Shown: positions 10,801 through 19,409 of the stretch, piece after piece | How positions within the stretch are numbered: position 1 is the first letter of the stretch | Layout: each line of letters starts with the position of its first letter | Assembly: GCF_002514725.1 (NCBI RefSeq) | Contig: NZ_NTLB01000006.1 | Coordinates: forward strand, 62,001-126,000 | DNA length: 64,000 bases | Reading direction: 5' to 3' | Source: Mangrovitalea sediminis | Lineage (GTDB): Bacteria; Pseudomonadota; Gammaproteobacteria; Pseudomonadales; Oleiphilaceae | Position numbers and translations under genes: made by a program | The notes under the pieces: generated by a model | The model's database searches: none | Seen by the model: the letters and a program-made list of their open reading frames with translations, nothing else | Told to the model about the DNA's origin: nothing

Positions 10801-11163
10801 GAGCAGCCGGCCTTTCGGCCAAACCAACTGCACCAGGAAATCCATATAGGGTTCGCGAACCGCATTTTTGGTGGAGACATCAACCACCAACTGGCCGTTC
10901 TTGCCACGCACAATCTTGAAATTGAGATTCGACAGGTCATAGGACCGGTGAATGCCGGCACGCGCAAAATCCTCTTGCGGCGCCAGGCTTACGGCGATCT
11001 GGTCTGTTGAAAGATTGCCGACGTTGACGAGATTGATCTCAGCCCGAAGCGGCTCATTCAGATGCGAATCAAGATTCACATCTCCCAGCCCTATGGCCTG
11101 AGCCATCTCCGCGCCGAGGCTTCCCACCAGCGCCAGAGCAATCGCAAGCTTGCGTACCTTCAT
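7876..11163 (-). CDS. fimV: FimV/HubP-type polar scaffold protein
   Basis: A 1095-residue protein with FimV architecture. A signal peptide ends near AEMAQA (residue 23) and leads into IGLGDVNLDSHLNEPLRAE. A periplasmic LysM module (DTLWQIAARFKPS and following) lies at about 180-235, and a coiled coil at about 320-375. An Ala/Pro/Thr-rich stretch precedes a single membrane span near residue 500 (GAGGAGVLLLLALLALARR). A very acidic cytoplasmic region ends in the conserved FimV TPR-like domain (LDLARAYIEMGDSDGARDIL). FimV/HubP proteins organise poles, type IV pili and flagella and bind peptidoglycan. The gene sits between asd and truA, as in Pseudomonas. The acidic repeats produce a long Ser-rich antisense frame. 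Confidence 0.95.
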   Translation of the reverse strand: MKVRKLAIALALVGSLGAEMAQAIGLGDVNLDSHLNEPLRAEINLVNVGNLSTDQIAVSLAPQEDFARAGIHRSYDLSNLNFKIVRGKNGQLVVDVSTKNAVREPYMDFLVQLVWPKGRLLREYTLLIDPPTYNEGAAQPVAAAASSTPAAQAAPQPTQAAEPSAAPAQSGAMAPAGPRTYGPTKASDTLWQIAARFKPSRATTQQMMLAIQDRNPDAFLDHNINLMKKGVVLRLPTPDQVTSRTAHQAVREVIAQNRSFKASRTPIDATSTKTTASTSSTSEPASQDKLRLSVAPSAKQSKEGSHGGGIGGEGEGSIQDRLALSQEQLDKAKRDNAELNSRLQDLQDQVKTLNRLVQLKSDQLSALQNESQKREESAPATTSAAPVTATPQATPTPAPAATPEAGQSSPEAQPKAAQPGMTEQKPEAAQTTSTPAATAQVQSTPAETAPAPKPMAEPVKPATAPTVKPEIKTQPEPAAKPGFPADILNELKNNPLYQIGAGGAGVLLLLALLALARRNAKREQNFQEQLRSAEEDGDDTIEMPGFDGDSGDGEADDMPRGESEDPLSEADVYIAYGRLDQAAHLLEDAISGEPSRSDLRLKLLEVYAESSNREAFDKQFRELEALDDTEALASAEALRDRLQEAEEMPSIDDLESELKTGSAQESTDFGAFLEKEEAEQEAAEPEESSIDSVSEVLPESEEEDLGIAWDLSDEEPAQLEEETPEAEEKPAKEEADFGSIDFDLGNLELEDKAEAGQESVVPEAIEPGSEEVEEEPLDFSLETVEEESGDIEPLMSEGELEDLANESFEESPTAESGETPEEQEPLAFTSDTATPAEEVLDESFLDELDAELEKVTGDTGAADTEEEAFIPAVEPEAGLTKEEESAVEEAPSLEEPSAELTSEDLTSETELPSFEETVAAEEDDTLDGLELDVSDDDLAVLEEAAGDELDDLDLPDFGEEVDLGESDEPELGGGEDVLDVDLDEPEADLSKEAEELSDAEWDQLEESDFALTDEDLDAAAGAADSESLGEELPEPDDEDFDFLAGTDEAATKLDLARAYIEMGDSDGARDILEEVSLEGNDEQKKEAQDLLKNLK

Positions 11164-11279
11164 GCTAGTTCCTTACCAGTCTCCGTAATCAAAATAGGGT
11201 TCGTCAGCAAAAGACTCGGACGAGGTCGGCCTTTTGGATGTGGGCCGATGCACGCAGACGACGTTACAATTCAAGCGAA

Positions 11280-11308
11280 AGTATTGTTGATAAACCCTCT
11301 TTTATCAA
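11280..11308 (-). promoter_or_regulatory. Candidate fimV promoter overlapped by a palindrome
   Basis: On the minus strand TTGATA (11303-11308), a 17-base spacer and AATACT (11280-11285) form a plausible sigma70 promoter about 115 bases before the fimV ATG. A perfect inverted repeat TTGATAAA-N6-TTTATCAA (11287-11308) covers the -35 box and part of the spacer, suggesting an operator. The fimV start itself has AAGGA six bases upstream. Apart from this promoter and the asd terminator I see nothing else in the 391 bases between asd and fimV. Confidence 0.45.
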
Positions 11309-11487
11309 TAAATCAGCCTCGCTGGCTGCAAGATCACTTCAGGAGCGTGACGGAAACCACTGTCGCGGCGCTTGAGACCAGTTCTGATGCGGCTATTCCG
11401 GCGATTTCATGACGCAGTGACCCGCGTTTTTGACCACTCGACAAGTGGTCGGCAAAATTTCGTCACCAAAAGGAAAAATATCTACAA

Positions 11488-11519
11488 CAAAAAGGGCGGT
11501 GCCTTGCAGCTACCGCCCT
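11488..11519 (-). terminator. Rho-independent terminator of asd
   Basis: On the minus strand AGGGCGGT, a 11-base loop and ACCGCCCT are followed by TTTTTGTTG, starting 36 bases after the asd stop. Stem and U tract fit an intrinsic terminator ending the leuCDB-asd transcript. Confidence 0.8.
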
Positions 11520-11554
11520 CCTCGCATTCCTTCACCAACGAATGGAACTGTCCG

Positions 11555-12670
11555 TCAACCGCGCTCGCCGAGAATGCGCAACATACGGCGCAGTGGCTCC
11601 GCAGCACCCCAGAGCAACTGGTCGCCCACGGTAAAGGCGGAAACGAACTGCGGTCCCATATTCAGTTTGCGGATACGGCCTACCGGCACGCTCAACGTAC
11701 CGGTCACCTTGGCAGGACTGAGTTCGCTGATCGACATCTCGCGATCGTTTGGCACCACTTTGACCCAGTCATTGGCGCCAGCCATGATCTGCTCAAGGTC
11801 GGAAACAGGCACATCCTGACGCAGCTTGAGAGTCAGGGCCTGGCTGTGGCTGCGCATAGCACCGATACGAACACAAAGACCATCGATGGGGATGGGATTG
11901 GCGTCAAGACCGAGAATCTTGTTGGTTTCAGCCTGAGCCTTCCACTCTTCACGACTTTGCCCGCTCGCCATCTGTTTGTCGATCCAGGGAATCAGGCTGC
12001 CAGCCAACGCAGCCCCAAAGTGATCGGTCGGGAATTCGCCGGAACGCATGGTTTCCGATACCTTGCGATCGATATCCAGAATCGCCGATGCCGGATCCTG
12101 TAACAGACTGTCGACGCTGTCGTGCAACGCCCCCATCTGCCGAATGAGTTCGCGCATGTTCTGCGCACCGGCGCCGGAGGCCGCCTGATAGGTCATCGGC
12201 GAGACCCATTCCACCAGATTCTGCTCAAACAGACCGCCGATCGCCATCAACATCAGGCTGACCGTACAGTTGCCGCCAATGAAATCCTTCTTGCCGGTAT
12301 CCAGTGCCCTATCGATCACATGACGATTGACCGGATCAAGGATAATGGTCGCATCCTTTTCCATGCGCAACGCCGAGGCGGCGTCGATCCAGTAACCCTG
12401 CCAACCGGACTCCCGCAGTTTCGGATAGACGTCGTTCGTGTAGTCACCGCCCTGACAGGTAACAATGACCTCCATGTCCGACAGGGCATTGAGATCGAAA
12501 GCATCCTGCAGCACCGGCACGGATTTCCCGACATCGGGCGCGGCACCACCGGCCTGGGATGTGGAAAAGAATACCGGCTCGATGGCGGCAAAATCGTTTT
12601 CTTCCTGCATGCGCTGCATGAGGACTGAGCCCACCATGCCTCGCCAACCTACCAGTCCAACTCGCTTCAT
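11555..12670 (-). CDS. asd: Aspartate-semialdehyde dehydrogenase
   Basis: Asd reduces aspartyl phosphate to aspartate semialdehyde, the branch point to lysine, diaminopimelate, threonine and methionine. The NADP-binding start is [20 protein letters not shown]. The catalytic cysteine is Cys135 in [10 protein letters not shown]. At 371 residues it has the length of the proteobacterial type. It lies 81 bases after leuB, and the gap contains two small stem-loops without U tracts, so read-through from leuB is likely. A clear intrinsic terminator follows. fimV downstream has its own promoter. Confidence 0.96.
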   Translation of the reverse strand: MKRVGLVGWRGMVGSVLMQRMQEENDFAAIEPVFFSTSQAGGAAPDVGKSVPVLQDAFDLNALSDMEVIVTCQGGDYTNDVYPKLRESGWQGYWIDAASALRMEKDATIILDPVNRHVIDRALDTGKKDFIGGNCTVSLMLMAIGGLFEQNLVEWVSPMTYQAASGAGAQNMRELIRQMGALHDSVDSLLQDPASAILDIDRKVSETMRSGEFPTDHFGAALAGSLIPWIDKQMASGQSREEWKAQAETNKILGLDANPIPIDGLCVRIGAMRSHSQALTLKLRQDVPVSDLEQIMAGANDWVKVVPNDREMSISELSPAKVTGTLSVPVGRIRKLNMGPQFVSAFTVGDQLLWGAAEPLRRMLRILGERG

Positions 12671-12751
12671 AATGGGCGACCTTTGAACCTCTCGTTAAGC
12701 CGACCCCCTCCGGGGATCGGATGAATGTGTGCCCGCGGAAATATCCGCCAA

Positions 12752-13831
12752 TCAGGCGCCAAGCGCCGCAAGAACCGCCTCGCCCATCTGCTGCGTCGTG
12801 ACGCGCTCGCAGCCTTCGGCGTAGATGTCAGCGGTACGCAATCCCTGGTCGAGAACCTGGCTGACCGCCGTCTCGATCGCCAGGGCGGCTGCATCGGCCT
12901 GAAGGCTGTATCGTAACATCATCGCAGCAGACAGAATGGTCGCCAACGGATTGGCAATCCCCTGTCCTGCAATGTCGGGCGCAGAACCATGACATGGCTC
13001 ATACATACCCTGCTTTTCAGCATTCAACGATGCAGATGGCAGCATGCCGATCGAACCCGTCAGCATGGCGGCTTCATCAGACAGGATATCACCAAACATA
13101 TTGCCGGTCACAAGGACGTCGAACTGCTTGGGCGCGCGCACCAGCTGCATGGCGGCATTATCAACGTACATATGGGAGAGTTCGACGTCAGGATATTCCT
13201 TCGCCAATTCGTCCATGATTTCCCGCCACAGTACGGTGACTTCCAGTACATTCGCCTTGTCCACCGAACACAGTTTGCCGTTGCGCTGCTGCGCCGCCTC
13301 GAATGCGACACGGCCGATGCGCCTGATCTCGGACTCGCTGTAGACATAGGTGTTGAAGCCCTGGCGCTCACCGTTCTCCAGATCACGCACGCCACGTGGC
13401 TGGCCGAAGTAGATGCCGCCGGTGAGCTCGCGCACGATCAGGATATCCAAACCGGAGACGACCTCCGGCTTGAGCGAGGAGGCTGCGGCCAGTTGCGGAT
13501 AAAGGATCGCCGGGCGCAGGTTGGCGAAAAGCTGCAGATTGGAACGCAATCCCAGGAGCCCCTTCTCCGGGCGCCTGGCCATCTCCAGCTTATCCCACTT
13601 CGGACCGCCCACAGCACCGAGCAGAATGGCATCGGACTGTTTTGCCTTTTCCAGGGTTTCTTCCGGCAGGGGGATGCCGGTGGCATCGATAGCCGCACCA
13701 CCAACCAGGGCTTGGTCAAAGGTCAGTCCGAGACTGAACTGCTCGTTGACCTTGCGCAGGATTTTCTCCGCTTCCGTCACAATCTCCGGCCCGATACCGT
13801 CACCCGGCAACAACAATACTTTCTTACTCAT
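12752..13831 (-). CDS. leuB: 3-isopropylmalate dehydrogenase
   Basis: LeuB oxidises and decarboxylates 3-isopropylmalate to 2-ketoisocaproate in leucine synthesis. The 359-residue protein shows [13 protein letters not shown] near the start. The substrate region is [13 protein letters not shown], the catalytic region is [15 protein letters not shown], and the NAD site is [18 protein letters not shown]. It follows leuD by 66 bases and precedes asd, in a leuC-leuD-leuB-asd order typical of Pseudomonas relatives. Confidence 0.96.
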   Translation of the reverse strand: MSKKVLLLPGDGIGPEIVTEAEKILRKVNEQFSLGLTFDQALVGGAAIDATGIPLPEETLEKAKQSDAILLGAVGGPKWDKLEMARRPEKGLLGLRSNLQLFANLRPAILYPQLAAASSLKPEVVSGLDILIVRELTGGIYFGQPRGVRDLENGERQGFNTYVYSESEIRRIGRVAFEAAQQRNGKLCSVDKANVLEVTVLWREIMDELAKEYPDVELSHMYVDNAAMQLVRAPKQFDVLVTGNMFGDILSDEAAMLTGSIGMLPSASLNAEKQGMYEPCHGSAPDIAGQGIANPLATILSAAMMLRYSLQADAAALAIETAVSQVLDQGLRTADIYAEGCERVTTQQMGEAVLAALGA

Positions 13832-13897
13832 TTACCTGATCCCTTCTTGAAAACGTCAAACGCCTCTACAGCGCGCCACTGCAACCGTCATAACGTC

Positions 13898-14539
13898 TCA
13901 GCCACCAAACAGCCAAGGCGATACCTGCCTGCGCTGCGCTTCGTAAGCCTTGATGGCATCCGCATCTTCCAGCGTGAGCCCGATATCATCCAGACCTTTC
14001 AGCAGGCAATGCTTGCGGAAACCGTCGACCTCGAACGCAAACGTCTCACCAGACGGCGTGGTAACCGTTTGCGCCTCCAGGTCGATAGCCAGTTGGAAAC
14101 CTTCTTCATCAAAGGTTTCCTGGAACAGTTTGTCGATGGACTTTTCATCCAAAACAATAGGTAACAGTCCATTCTTAAAGCAGTTGTTATAGAAAATATC
14201 GGCAAAGCTGGGCGCAATGATGGCGCGGAAACCGTAGTCTTCCAGCGCCCAGGGCGCATGCTCACGGCTTGAGCCACAGCCAAAATTGCGACGGGCCAGC
14301 AGGATGCTCGCATTACGGTAGCGATCCTGATTCAGCATAAAGTCCGGGTTGAGAGGACGCTGACTACTGTCCTGATCCGGCTTGCCTTCGTCGAGATAAC
14401 GCAGCTCGTCGAACAGGTTCGGGCCAAAACCGGTTCGCTTGATGGACTTCAGGAACTGCTTGGGAATGATCATGTCGGTGTCGACATTGGCACGGTCCAT
14501 CGGCGCCACAATACCGGTGTGTGTAACGAATGCTCTCAT
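13898..14539 (-). CDS. leuD: 3-isopropylmalate dehydratase small subunit
   Basis: LeuD is the swivelling small subunit of isopropylmalate isomerase, which works with LeuC. The 213-residue sequence contains the aconitase-type loop [19 protein letters not shown] and the start [24 protein letters not shown]. It begins ten bases after the leuC stop, so the two subunits are translated from the same message. Confidence 0.96.
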   Translation of the reverse strand: MRAFVTHTGIVAPMDRANVDTDMIIPKQFLKSIKRTGFGPNLFDELRYLDEGKPDQDSSQRPLNPDFMLNQDRYRNASILLARRNFGCGSSREHAPWALEDYGFRAIIAPSFADIFYNNCFKNGLLPIVLDEKSIDKLFQETFDEEGFQLAIDLEAQTVTTPSGETFAFEVDGFRKHCLLKGLDDIGLTLEDADAIKAYEAQRRQVSPWLFGG

Positions 14540-14549
14540 GGCGCTCTCC

Positions 14550-15968
14550 TCAGTTCATCATCTCGCGGACATCGACAAAGTGGCCGGCAATCGCAGCCGC
14601 CGCGGCCATTGCCGGGCTAACCAGGTGCGTACGGCCGCCAAAGCCCTGGCGTCCTTCAAAGTTACGGTTGGACGTTGAGGCACAATGCTCGCCCGGGCCC
14701 AGCTTATCGGCATTCATGGCCAGGCACATGGAGCAGCCCGGATCGCGCCACTCCAGTCCCGCTTCGATAAAGATCTTGTCCAGGCCTTCGGCTTCCGCCT
14801 GGGCTTTGACCAGGCCGGAGCCCGGAACCACCAGCGCCTGTTTTAGCGTCGGGGCGACCTTGCGCCCTTTTACGACACCGGCGGCTTCACGGAGGTCTTC
14901 AATCCGGGAGTTGGTGCAGGACCCGATAAATACGCGGTCCAGCTTGATCTCGCTGATAGGCATACTCGGCTGCAAGCCCATGTATTTCAGGGCACGAACG
15001 ATACCTTCACGCTTGATCGGGTCGCTTTCAGCCGCGGGGTCCGGCACCATGCCGTCGATGCCGGTAACCATTTCCGGGGAAGTGCCCCAGGTCACCTGCG
15101 GCTGAATGTCCGCACCATCCAGCTCAACCACCTTGTCGAACACGGCATCGTCATCACTGTGCAGCTCACGCCACGCCTTGACGGCCATTTCCCACTGATC
15201 GCCCTTGGGCGCGAACGGACGGCCCCTCACATAGTCGATGGTGGTATCGTCCACTGCCACCATGCCGGCGCGTGCGCCCGCTTCGATGGCCATATTGCAA
15301 AGGGTCATACGACCTTCCATGGACAGCGAGCGGATCGCCTCACCGCCGAACTCGATGGCGCATCCGGTGCCACCCGCCGTACCGATACGACCGATAATCG
15401 CCAAAACCACATCTTTGGCGGTCACTCCGGCCCCCAGTTGACCGTTAACCCGCACCAGCATGTTCTTCATTTTCTTCTGGACCAGGCACTGGGTCGCCAG
15501 AACGTGCTCCACCTCGGAAGTCCCGATGCCATGGGCAAGCGCTCCGAAGGCTCCGTGGGTCGACGTGTGGGAGTCGCCACAGACGATAGTCATGCCTGGC
15601 AGGGTAGCGCCCTGCTCCGGGCTGATCACATGGACAATACCCTGACGCTGATCGAGCATGCCGAATTCGGTAATACCGAACTCCTCGCAGTTGCGGTCCA
15701 GTGTTTCCACCTGCACCTTGGACACCGGGTCGTCGATGCCATCGATACCCCGCGCCCGCCCGGTGGTCGGCACATTGTGGTCGGGCGTCGCCAGATTGGT
15801 GTCGATCCGCCAGGGCTTGCGTCCCGCCAGCCGCAGCCCTTCGAAGGCCTGCGGCGAGGTCACTTCATGCAACAGATGACGGTCGATGTAGATCAGGGCT
15901 GAGCCATCGTCCCGCTGTTTGACCAAATGGCTGTCCCACAATTTGTCGTAAAGCGTTTTTCCCGCCAT
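14550..15968 (-). CDS. leuC: 3-isopropylmalate dehydratase large subunit
   Basis: LeuC carries the 4Fe-4S cluster that isomerises 2- to 3-isopropylmalate. Cluster cysteines are in [13 protein letters not shown] and in [10 protein letters not shown]. The aconitase signature [20 protein letters not shown] is intact. Length is 472 residues, standard. The gene is first in the leuCDB run and divergent from the LysR gene that starts at 16109. The 140-base gap between them is AT-rich and should hold both promoters. Confidence 0.97.
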   Translation of the reverse strand: MAGKTLYDKLWDSHLVKQRDDGSALIYIDRHLLHEVTSPQAFEGLRLAGRKPWRIDTNLATPDHNVPTTGRARGIDGIDDPVSKVQVETLDRNCEEFGITEFGMLDQRQGIVHVISPEQGATLPGMTIVCGDSHTSTHGAFGALAHGIGTSEVEHVLATQCLVQKKMKNMLVRVNGQLGAGVTAKDVVLAIIGRIGTAGGTGCAIEFGGEAIRSLSMEGRMTLCNMAIEAGARAGMVAVDDTTIDYVRGRPFAPKGDQWEMAVKAWRELHSDDDAVFDKVVELDGADIQPQVTWGTSPEMVTGIDGMVPDPAAESDPIKREGIVRALKYMGLQPSMPISEIKLDRVFIGSCTNSRIEDLREAAGVVKGRKVAPTLKQALVVPGSGLVKAQAEAEGLDKIFIEAGLEWRDPGCSMCLAMNADKLGPGEHCASTSNRNFEGRQGFGGRTHLVSPAMAAAAAIAGHFVDVREMMN

Positions 15969-16089
15969 AAAATCTCCCGGGCGCCATGAGGCGCAAGCAG
16001 TGGTGCGGTCGCAAACAGGCCGCGAAAATCATGCACTGATGGTAAGGACTTGACTCGAATAACTCAAATTCATATTTTTCATATGCTAA

Positions 16090-16104
16090 ATTCCAAATAG
16101 GAAT
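16090..16104. promoter_or_regulatory. LysR-type operator in the leuC/lysR divergent region
   Basis: ATTCC-AAATA-GGAAT is a perfect palindrome containing the LysR T-N11-A signature (T at 16091, A at 16103). It lies five bases before the LysR ATG, where it could serve autorepression. A nearby CATAT-TTTT-CATATG (about 16072-16086) may be a second half site towards leuC. Confidence 0.5.
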
Positions 16105-16108
16105 AGAA

Positions 16109-16972
16109 ATGGATCTCCAGTCACTCTCCACCTTTGTTGCCGTCGTCGACAGCGGGTCCTTTTCCGCTGCCGCCGAAACGCTACACCTGACCCAACCGGC
16201 AATCAGTAAGCGATTGGCCGCACTGGAGCAACAACTCGATCATCAACTGATCGACCGCAGCCACCGTCAGGTGCGTCTGACGGAAGCCGGTCAGCGCCTC
16301 TTACCCCACGCCCGCCGCATTCTCGACGAGCTGCACAACGCCCGCCAGCAGTTGGATAGCCAGGATATCGAGGTGGCAGGAGGACTTCCGCTGATCGCCA
16401 GTCACCACATGGGACTGCACCATCTGCCGGCCTGGTTGCGAAGATTCAAACGGGAGTTTCCGGCGGTCACGCTGAGCTTTCAGTTCATGGAATCGGAGCG
16501 TGCGTTCGACCATCTCCGTCGCGCGGAAGCAGAACTGGCCTTCGTCACGCTGAACGACAGCATGGATGACGCGTTTGAAGTGCATCACAGCTGGGAGGAC
16601 CCGATGTGCTTCGTTTGCGCCAAGGATCACCCGCTGGCACAACTCGAACACCCGGTGCTGGCCGATCTGGAGCCCTATGATGCCTTGTTGCCGGATACGG
16701 GGACGGAAACCTATCGGGTGGTGAGCCGCCTGTTTCTGCAGGAGAACGTCCGCCTGCATGTGCAGATGGCCACTAACTATTTGGAAACACTGAAGATGAT
16801 GGCCAGCGTCGGTCTGGGCTGGTCGGTCCTTCCGCGCACCATGCTGGACGGATCACTCCACGCTATGCCCCTTCAGATCGAGGTCCGCAGAATGCTGGGC
16901 GCTGTCGGCCTGCGTCGACGCCGACTCAGTCGCGCCGCGCAGGCCCTGATGTCGGTCGTCAGTCAGTCATGA
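16109..16972 (+). CDS. LysR family regulator divergent from leuCDB
   Basis: A 287-residue LysR-type regulator. The N-terminal winged HTH is clear (LSTFVAVVDSGSFSAAAETLHLTQPAISKRLAALE). A linker helix and a periplasmic-binding-like effector domain from about residue 90 follow, starting LPLIASHHMGLHHLPAWLRRF. Divergence from leuC makes leucine-pathway control the simplest hypothesis, as with other leu-adjacent LysR proteins; the true effector is unknown. It converges on phaC, and the two genes share the palindromic TCATGA at their stops (6-base overlap), with no terminator between them. Confidence 0.9.
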   Translation: MDLQSLSTFVAVVDSGSFSAAAETLHLTQPAISKRLAALEQQLDHQLIDRSHRQVRLTEAGQRLLPHARRILDELHNARQQLDSQDIEVAGGLPLIASHHMGLHHLPAWLRRFKREFPAVTLSFQFMESERAFDHLRRAEAELAFVTLNDSMDDAFEVHHSWEDPMCFVCAKDHPLAQLEHPVLADLEPYDALLPDTGTETYRVVSRLFLQENVRLHVQMATNYLETLKMMASVGLGWSVLPRTMLDGSLHAMPLQIEVRRMLGAVGLRRRRLSRAAQALMSVVSQS

Positions 16973-18763
16973 CCCGGCAATGTCACTGATACGCTGTTGC
17001 ACATAATGCCCCGGCGCGGCCTCAAGCGACGGCAGGGCCCCGTCCCCTGGCTGCCGGGCAGGCACCATAGGTCCGGCATAGGCTTCAATCCAGCGCTTCC
17101 ATTCAGGCCACCAGGACCCCTCATGGCGCTCAGCACCTGCCATCCATTCATCCGGGGTCTCCGCGAGGCTGTCATTCGTCCAGTAACCATACTTATGTGC
17201 AGCGGGTGGATTCACGACTCCGGCAATATGGCCTGAACCCGACAACACAAAGCGCACATCCCCACTGTGGACACGAGCTCCCTTGTAGGTAGCCTTCCAC
17301 TTGGCGATGTGATCCTGCTCGGCCGACAGGAAAAAGGCCGGGATACGAATCTTCCGGAGATCGATCGGCACCCCCGACAGATTGATACCACCGGGCTCGA
17401 TCAGTCGGTTATGCAGATACATGTTGCGCAGGTAAAAACTGTGCATGCGCGCCGGCAGGTTGGTGCTGTCGGTATTCCAGTAAAGCAGATCGAAGGCTGC
17501 AGGCTTTTCGCCTTTCAGGTAGCTGTTGATCCAGAAGGACCAGAACAGCTCATTCTCCCGCAGCAGGTTGAAGCTGAAGGCCATGGCGCGGCCATCGTAG
17601 TAGCCGGTCTTGTTGATCAGACGCTCGACCGCCTTGATCAGATGTTCATTGATGAAGACGCCGATACCCCCCGGATCGGAAAAATCCATCAAAGTCGCCA
17701 GATAGGTGGTGCTGACCACCGGTTTCCGGCCCTTCTCCGCCAGCCACGCCAGGGTAGCTGCCAGCAGGGTACCCCCGATGCAGTAGCCGATGGCATTGAT
17801 CTGCTTCTCACCGGTTGCCTGCTGGATCGCCTCGATCGCGGCCAGCGGACCTTCCTGCATATAATCTTCAAAGCCCTTGTCCCGCAGGGACGGCCCCGGA
17901 TTGACCCAGGATATGATGAACACCGTAAAGCCCTGCTCAACCAGCCACTGGATAAGGGAATTCTTCGGTTTGAGATCCAGGATGTAATACTTGTTGATCC
18001 AGGGTGGCACGATCAGCAAGGGGCGCTGAAAGACGGTTTCCGTGGCCGGGCGATACTGGATCAACTGCATCAGGTCGTTCTGGTAAATCACCTCGCCTGG
18101 CGTCGTGGCGACATTGCGCCCCACCTCGAAGGCATCGGTATCCGTCATCGCCACATTGAAAAGTCGCGGATTATTGCGCAGGTCCTGCAGGAAATAGCGC
18201 GCACCATCGACCAGGTTCTGCCCTTTACGCTCCATTGTAATCCGCAGGACTTCCGGGTTCGTCGGCACGAAATTCGAGGGTGAAAAGGCGCTTAACAGCT
18301 GGCGGGCAAAGAAACGGAGCTGATCCCGCTGGTGTTCCGGCCCGGTCGCCGTCTGGTCAATCAGGTCCATCGCCAACCGGGTATTGATCAAATAAGCCTG
18401 CTTGAGATAGTCGAAAACGGCGTACTTGTCCCAATCAGCCGCCCGGAAGCGACGGTCATCCGGTGCCGGCAAAGCAACCGGTTCCGGGTGACCGCCACTC
18501 AAGCGCGATCCCAGATACCCCAGCAACCGCATTTGCTGCCGAAGCCACTCCGCCTCCAGGCCGACCACCCGCAACGGATGGACGAGGGCATCCTCCAGCA
18601 TCCGCCGATAGGCATCGCCCATTTCTGCCAACGTCGACAGCTGCGCGTCATCGACCGCCCCCCAACCGGAAACCCAGTCTTCCATCTGCTGTCGCGCACT
18701 GGCAGCTGCTGAATCCAGCCGGTTGAACGCACGGCGGAAAAATCCCTGACCTGATTCGGTCAT
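16967..18763 (-). CDS. phaC: Class I poly(3-hydroxyalkanoate) synthase
   Basis: PhaC polymerises (R)-3-hydroxyacyl-CoA into polyester granules. The catalytic cysteine, Cys328, is in the lipase-like box IGYCIGGTL. The N-terminal half has the PhaC pattern NPEVLRITMERKGQNLV and DLMQLIQYRP, and the C-terminal region FFLSAEQDHIAKW supplies the Asp. At 598 residues and with no phaE beside it, class I fits best. I chose the ATG at 18761-18763 with GAGGG upstream; a GTG two codons earlier is possible. It follows a phasin gene by about 30 bases. phaA and phaB are not in the window. Confidence 0.94.
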   Translation of the reverse strand: MTESGQGFFRRAFNRLDSAAASARQQMEDWVSGWGAVDDAQLSTLAEMGDAYRRMLEDALVHPLRVVGLEAEWLRQQMRLLGYLGSRLSGGHPEPVALPAPDDRRFRAADWDKYAVFDYLKQAYLINTRLAMDLIDQTATGPEHQRDQLRFFARQLLSAFSPSNFVPTNPEVLRITMERKGQNLVDGARYFLQDLRNNPRLFNVAMTDTDAFEVGRNVATTPGEVIYQNDLMQLIQYRPATETVFQRPLLIVPPWINKYYILDLKPKNSLIQWLVEQGFTVFIISWVNPGPSLRDKGFEDYMQEGPLAAIEAIQQATGEKQINAIGYCIGGTLLAATLAWLAEKGRKPVVSTTYLATLMDFSDPGGIGVFINEHLIKAVERLINKTGYYDGRAMAFSFNLLRENELFWSFWINSYLKGEKPAAFDLLYWNTDSTNLPARMHSFYLRNMYLHNRLIEPGGINLSGVPIDLRKIRIPAFFLSAEQDHIAKWKATYKGARVHSGDVRFVLSGSGHIAGVVNPPAAHKYGYWTNDSLAETPDEWMAGAERHEGSWWPEWKRWIEAYAGPMVPARQPGDGALPSLEAAPGHYVQQRISDIAGS

Positions 18764-18792
18764 CCACACACCCTCATCCCATTAGCTCACTT

Positions 18793-19275
18793 TCAGGAAC
18801 CGGCAGATGCCGTATTGGTGTTGGCTGCGGGTGCGGCTTTCGCAACCGGCTTCTTGGTAGCAGGCTTTTTCGCTGCCGGCTTTTTAGGTGCAGCTTTCGC
18901 TTTTGGCTTGGCGGCAGGCTTTGCCGCAGCGGGTTTTGCCGCCTCAGGCTTGGCTTCAACAATCAGACCCTGAAAATCTTCGCGCAACTTGGTGGCCAGC
19001 TCCTGCATCGACTGCCAGTCTTCCGCCATACGATCAGAGACTTCCCTGACAACATCGCTCTGACCGTTAATGAAGGCTTTCAGGCCTTCAGCATCGCGAA
19101 TATCACCCAACTGTCGCGCCTGACGCAGTGCCAGGTCGGTGTAGGCGCGCAGCGCCTGCATCTGAACATCGGCGGCCTTTTCAACGTTCGTCATCATGAG
19201 CTGGTTCAGTTTTCCAGCCTGCTCGAACAATTTACGGGACTTATCGGAAAGATCGGACAACAGTTCCTTGGTCAT
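18793..19275 (-). CDS. Phasin with lysine/alanine-rich tail
   Basis: Phasins coat PHA granules. Residues 1-115 form the amphipathic helical phasin region (LFEQAGKLNQLMMTNVEKA, ALRAYTDLALRQARQLGDIR). Residues 117-160 are KPAA/AKKP repeats like the histone-like tails of PhaF-type proteins, which can bind DNA and help share granules between daughter cells. The tail function is inference. A strong AAGGAG lies six bases before the ATG. Placement directly upstream of phaC on the same strand supports the role. Confidence 0.9.
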   Translation of the reverse strand: MTKELLSDLSDKSRKLFEQAGKLNQLMMTNVEKAADVQMQALRAYTDLALRQARQLGDIRDAEGLKAFINGQSDVVREVSDRMAEDWQSMQELATKLREDFQGLIVEAKPEAAKPAAAKPAAKPKAKAAPKKPAAKKPATKKPVAKAAPAANTNTASAGS

Positions 19276-19409
19276 GGGACGCTCCTTGTGAGCTCATCGA
19301 GAGTCATAATAAAAACCGTGAGAAGCGGACGACTTACCGCCCTCGGACCATTAGACGGCATTGGAAACTGAGCGGCATTGACCAGCGTCAAACAGGGTTC
19401 GTGTTGATG

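Noticed and set aside
12989-14164. 391-residue plus-strand frame
   Set aside because: Antisense to leuB and leuD; same explanation.
16967-16972. Overlap of convergent lysR and phaC stops as a frameshift sign
   Set aside because: Both proteins end at normal family lengths; the palindromic TCATGA simply serves both stops.
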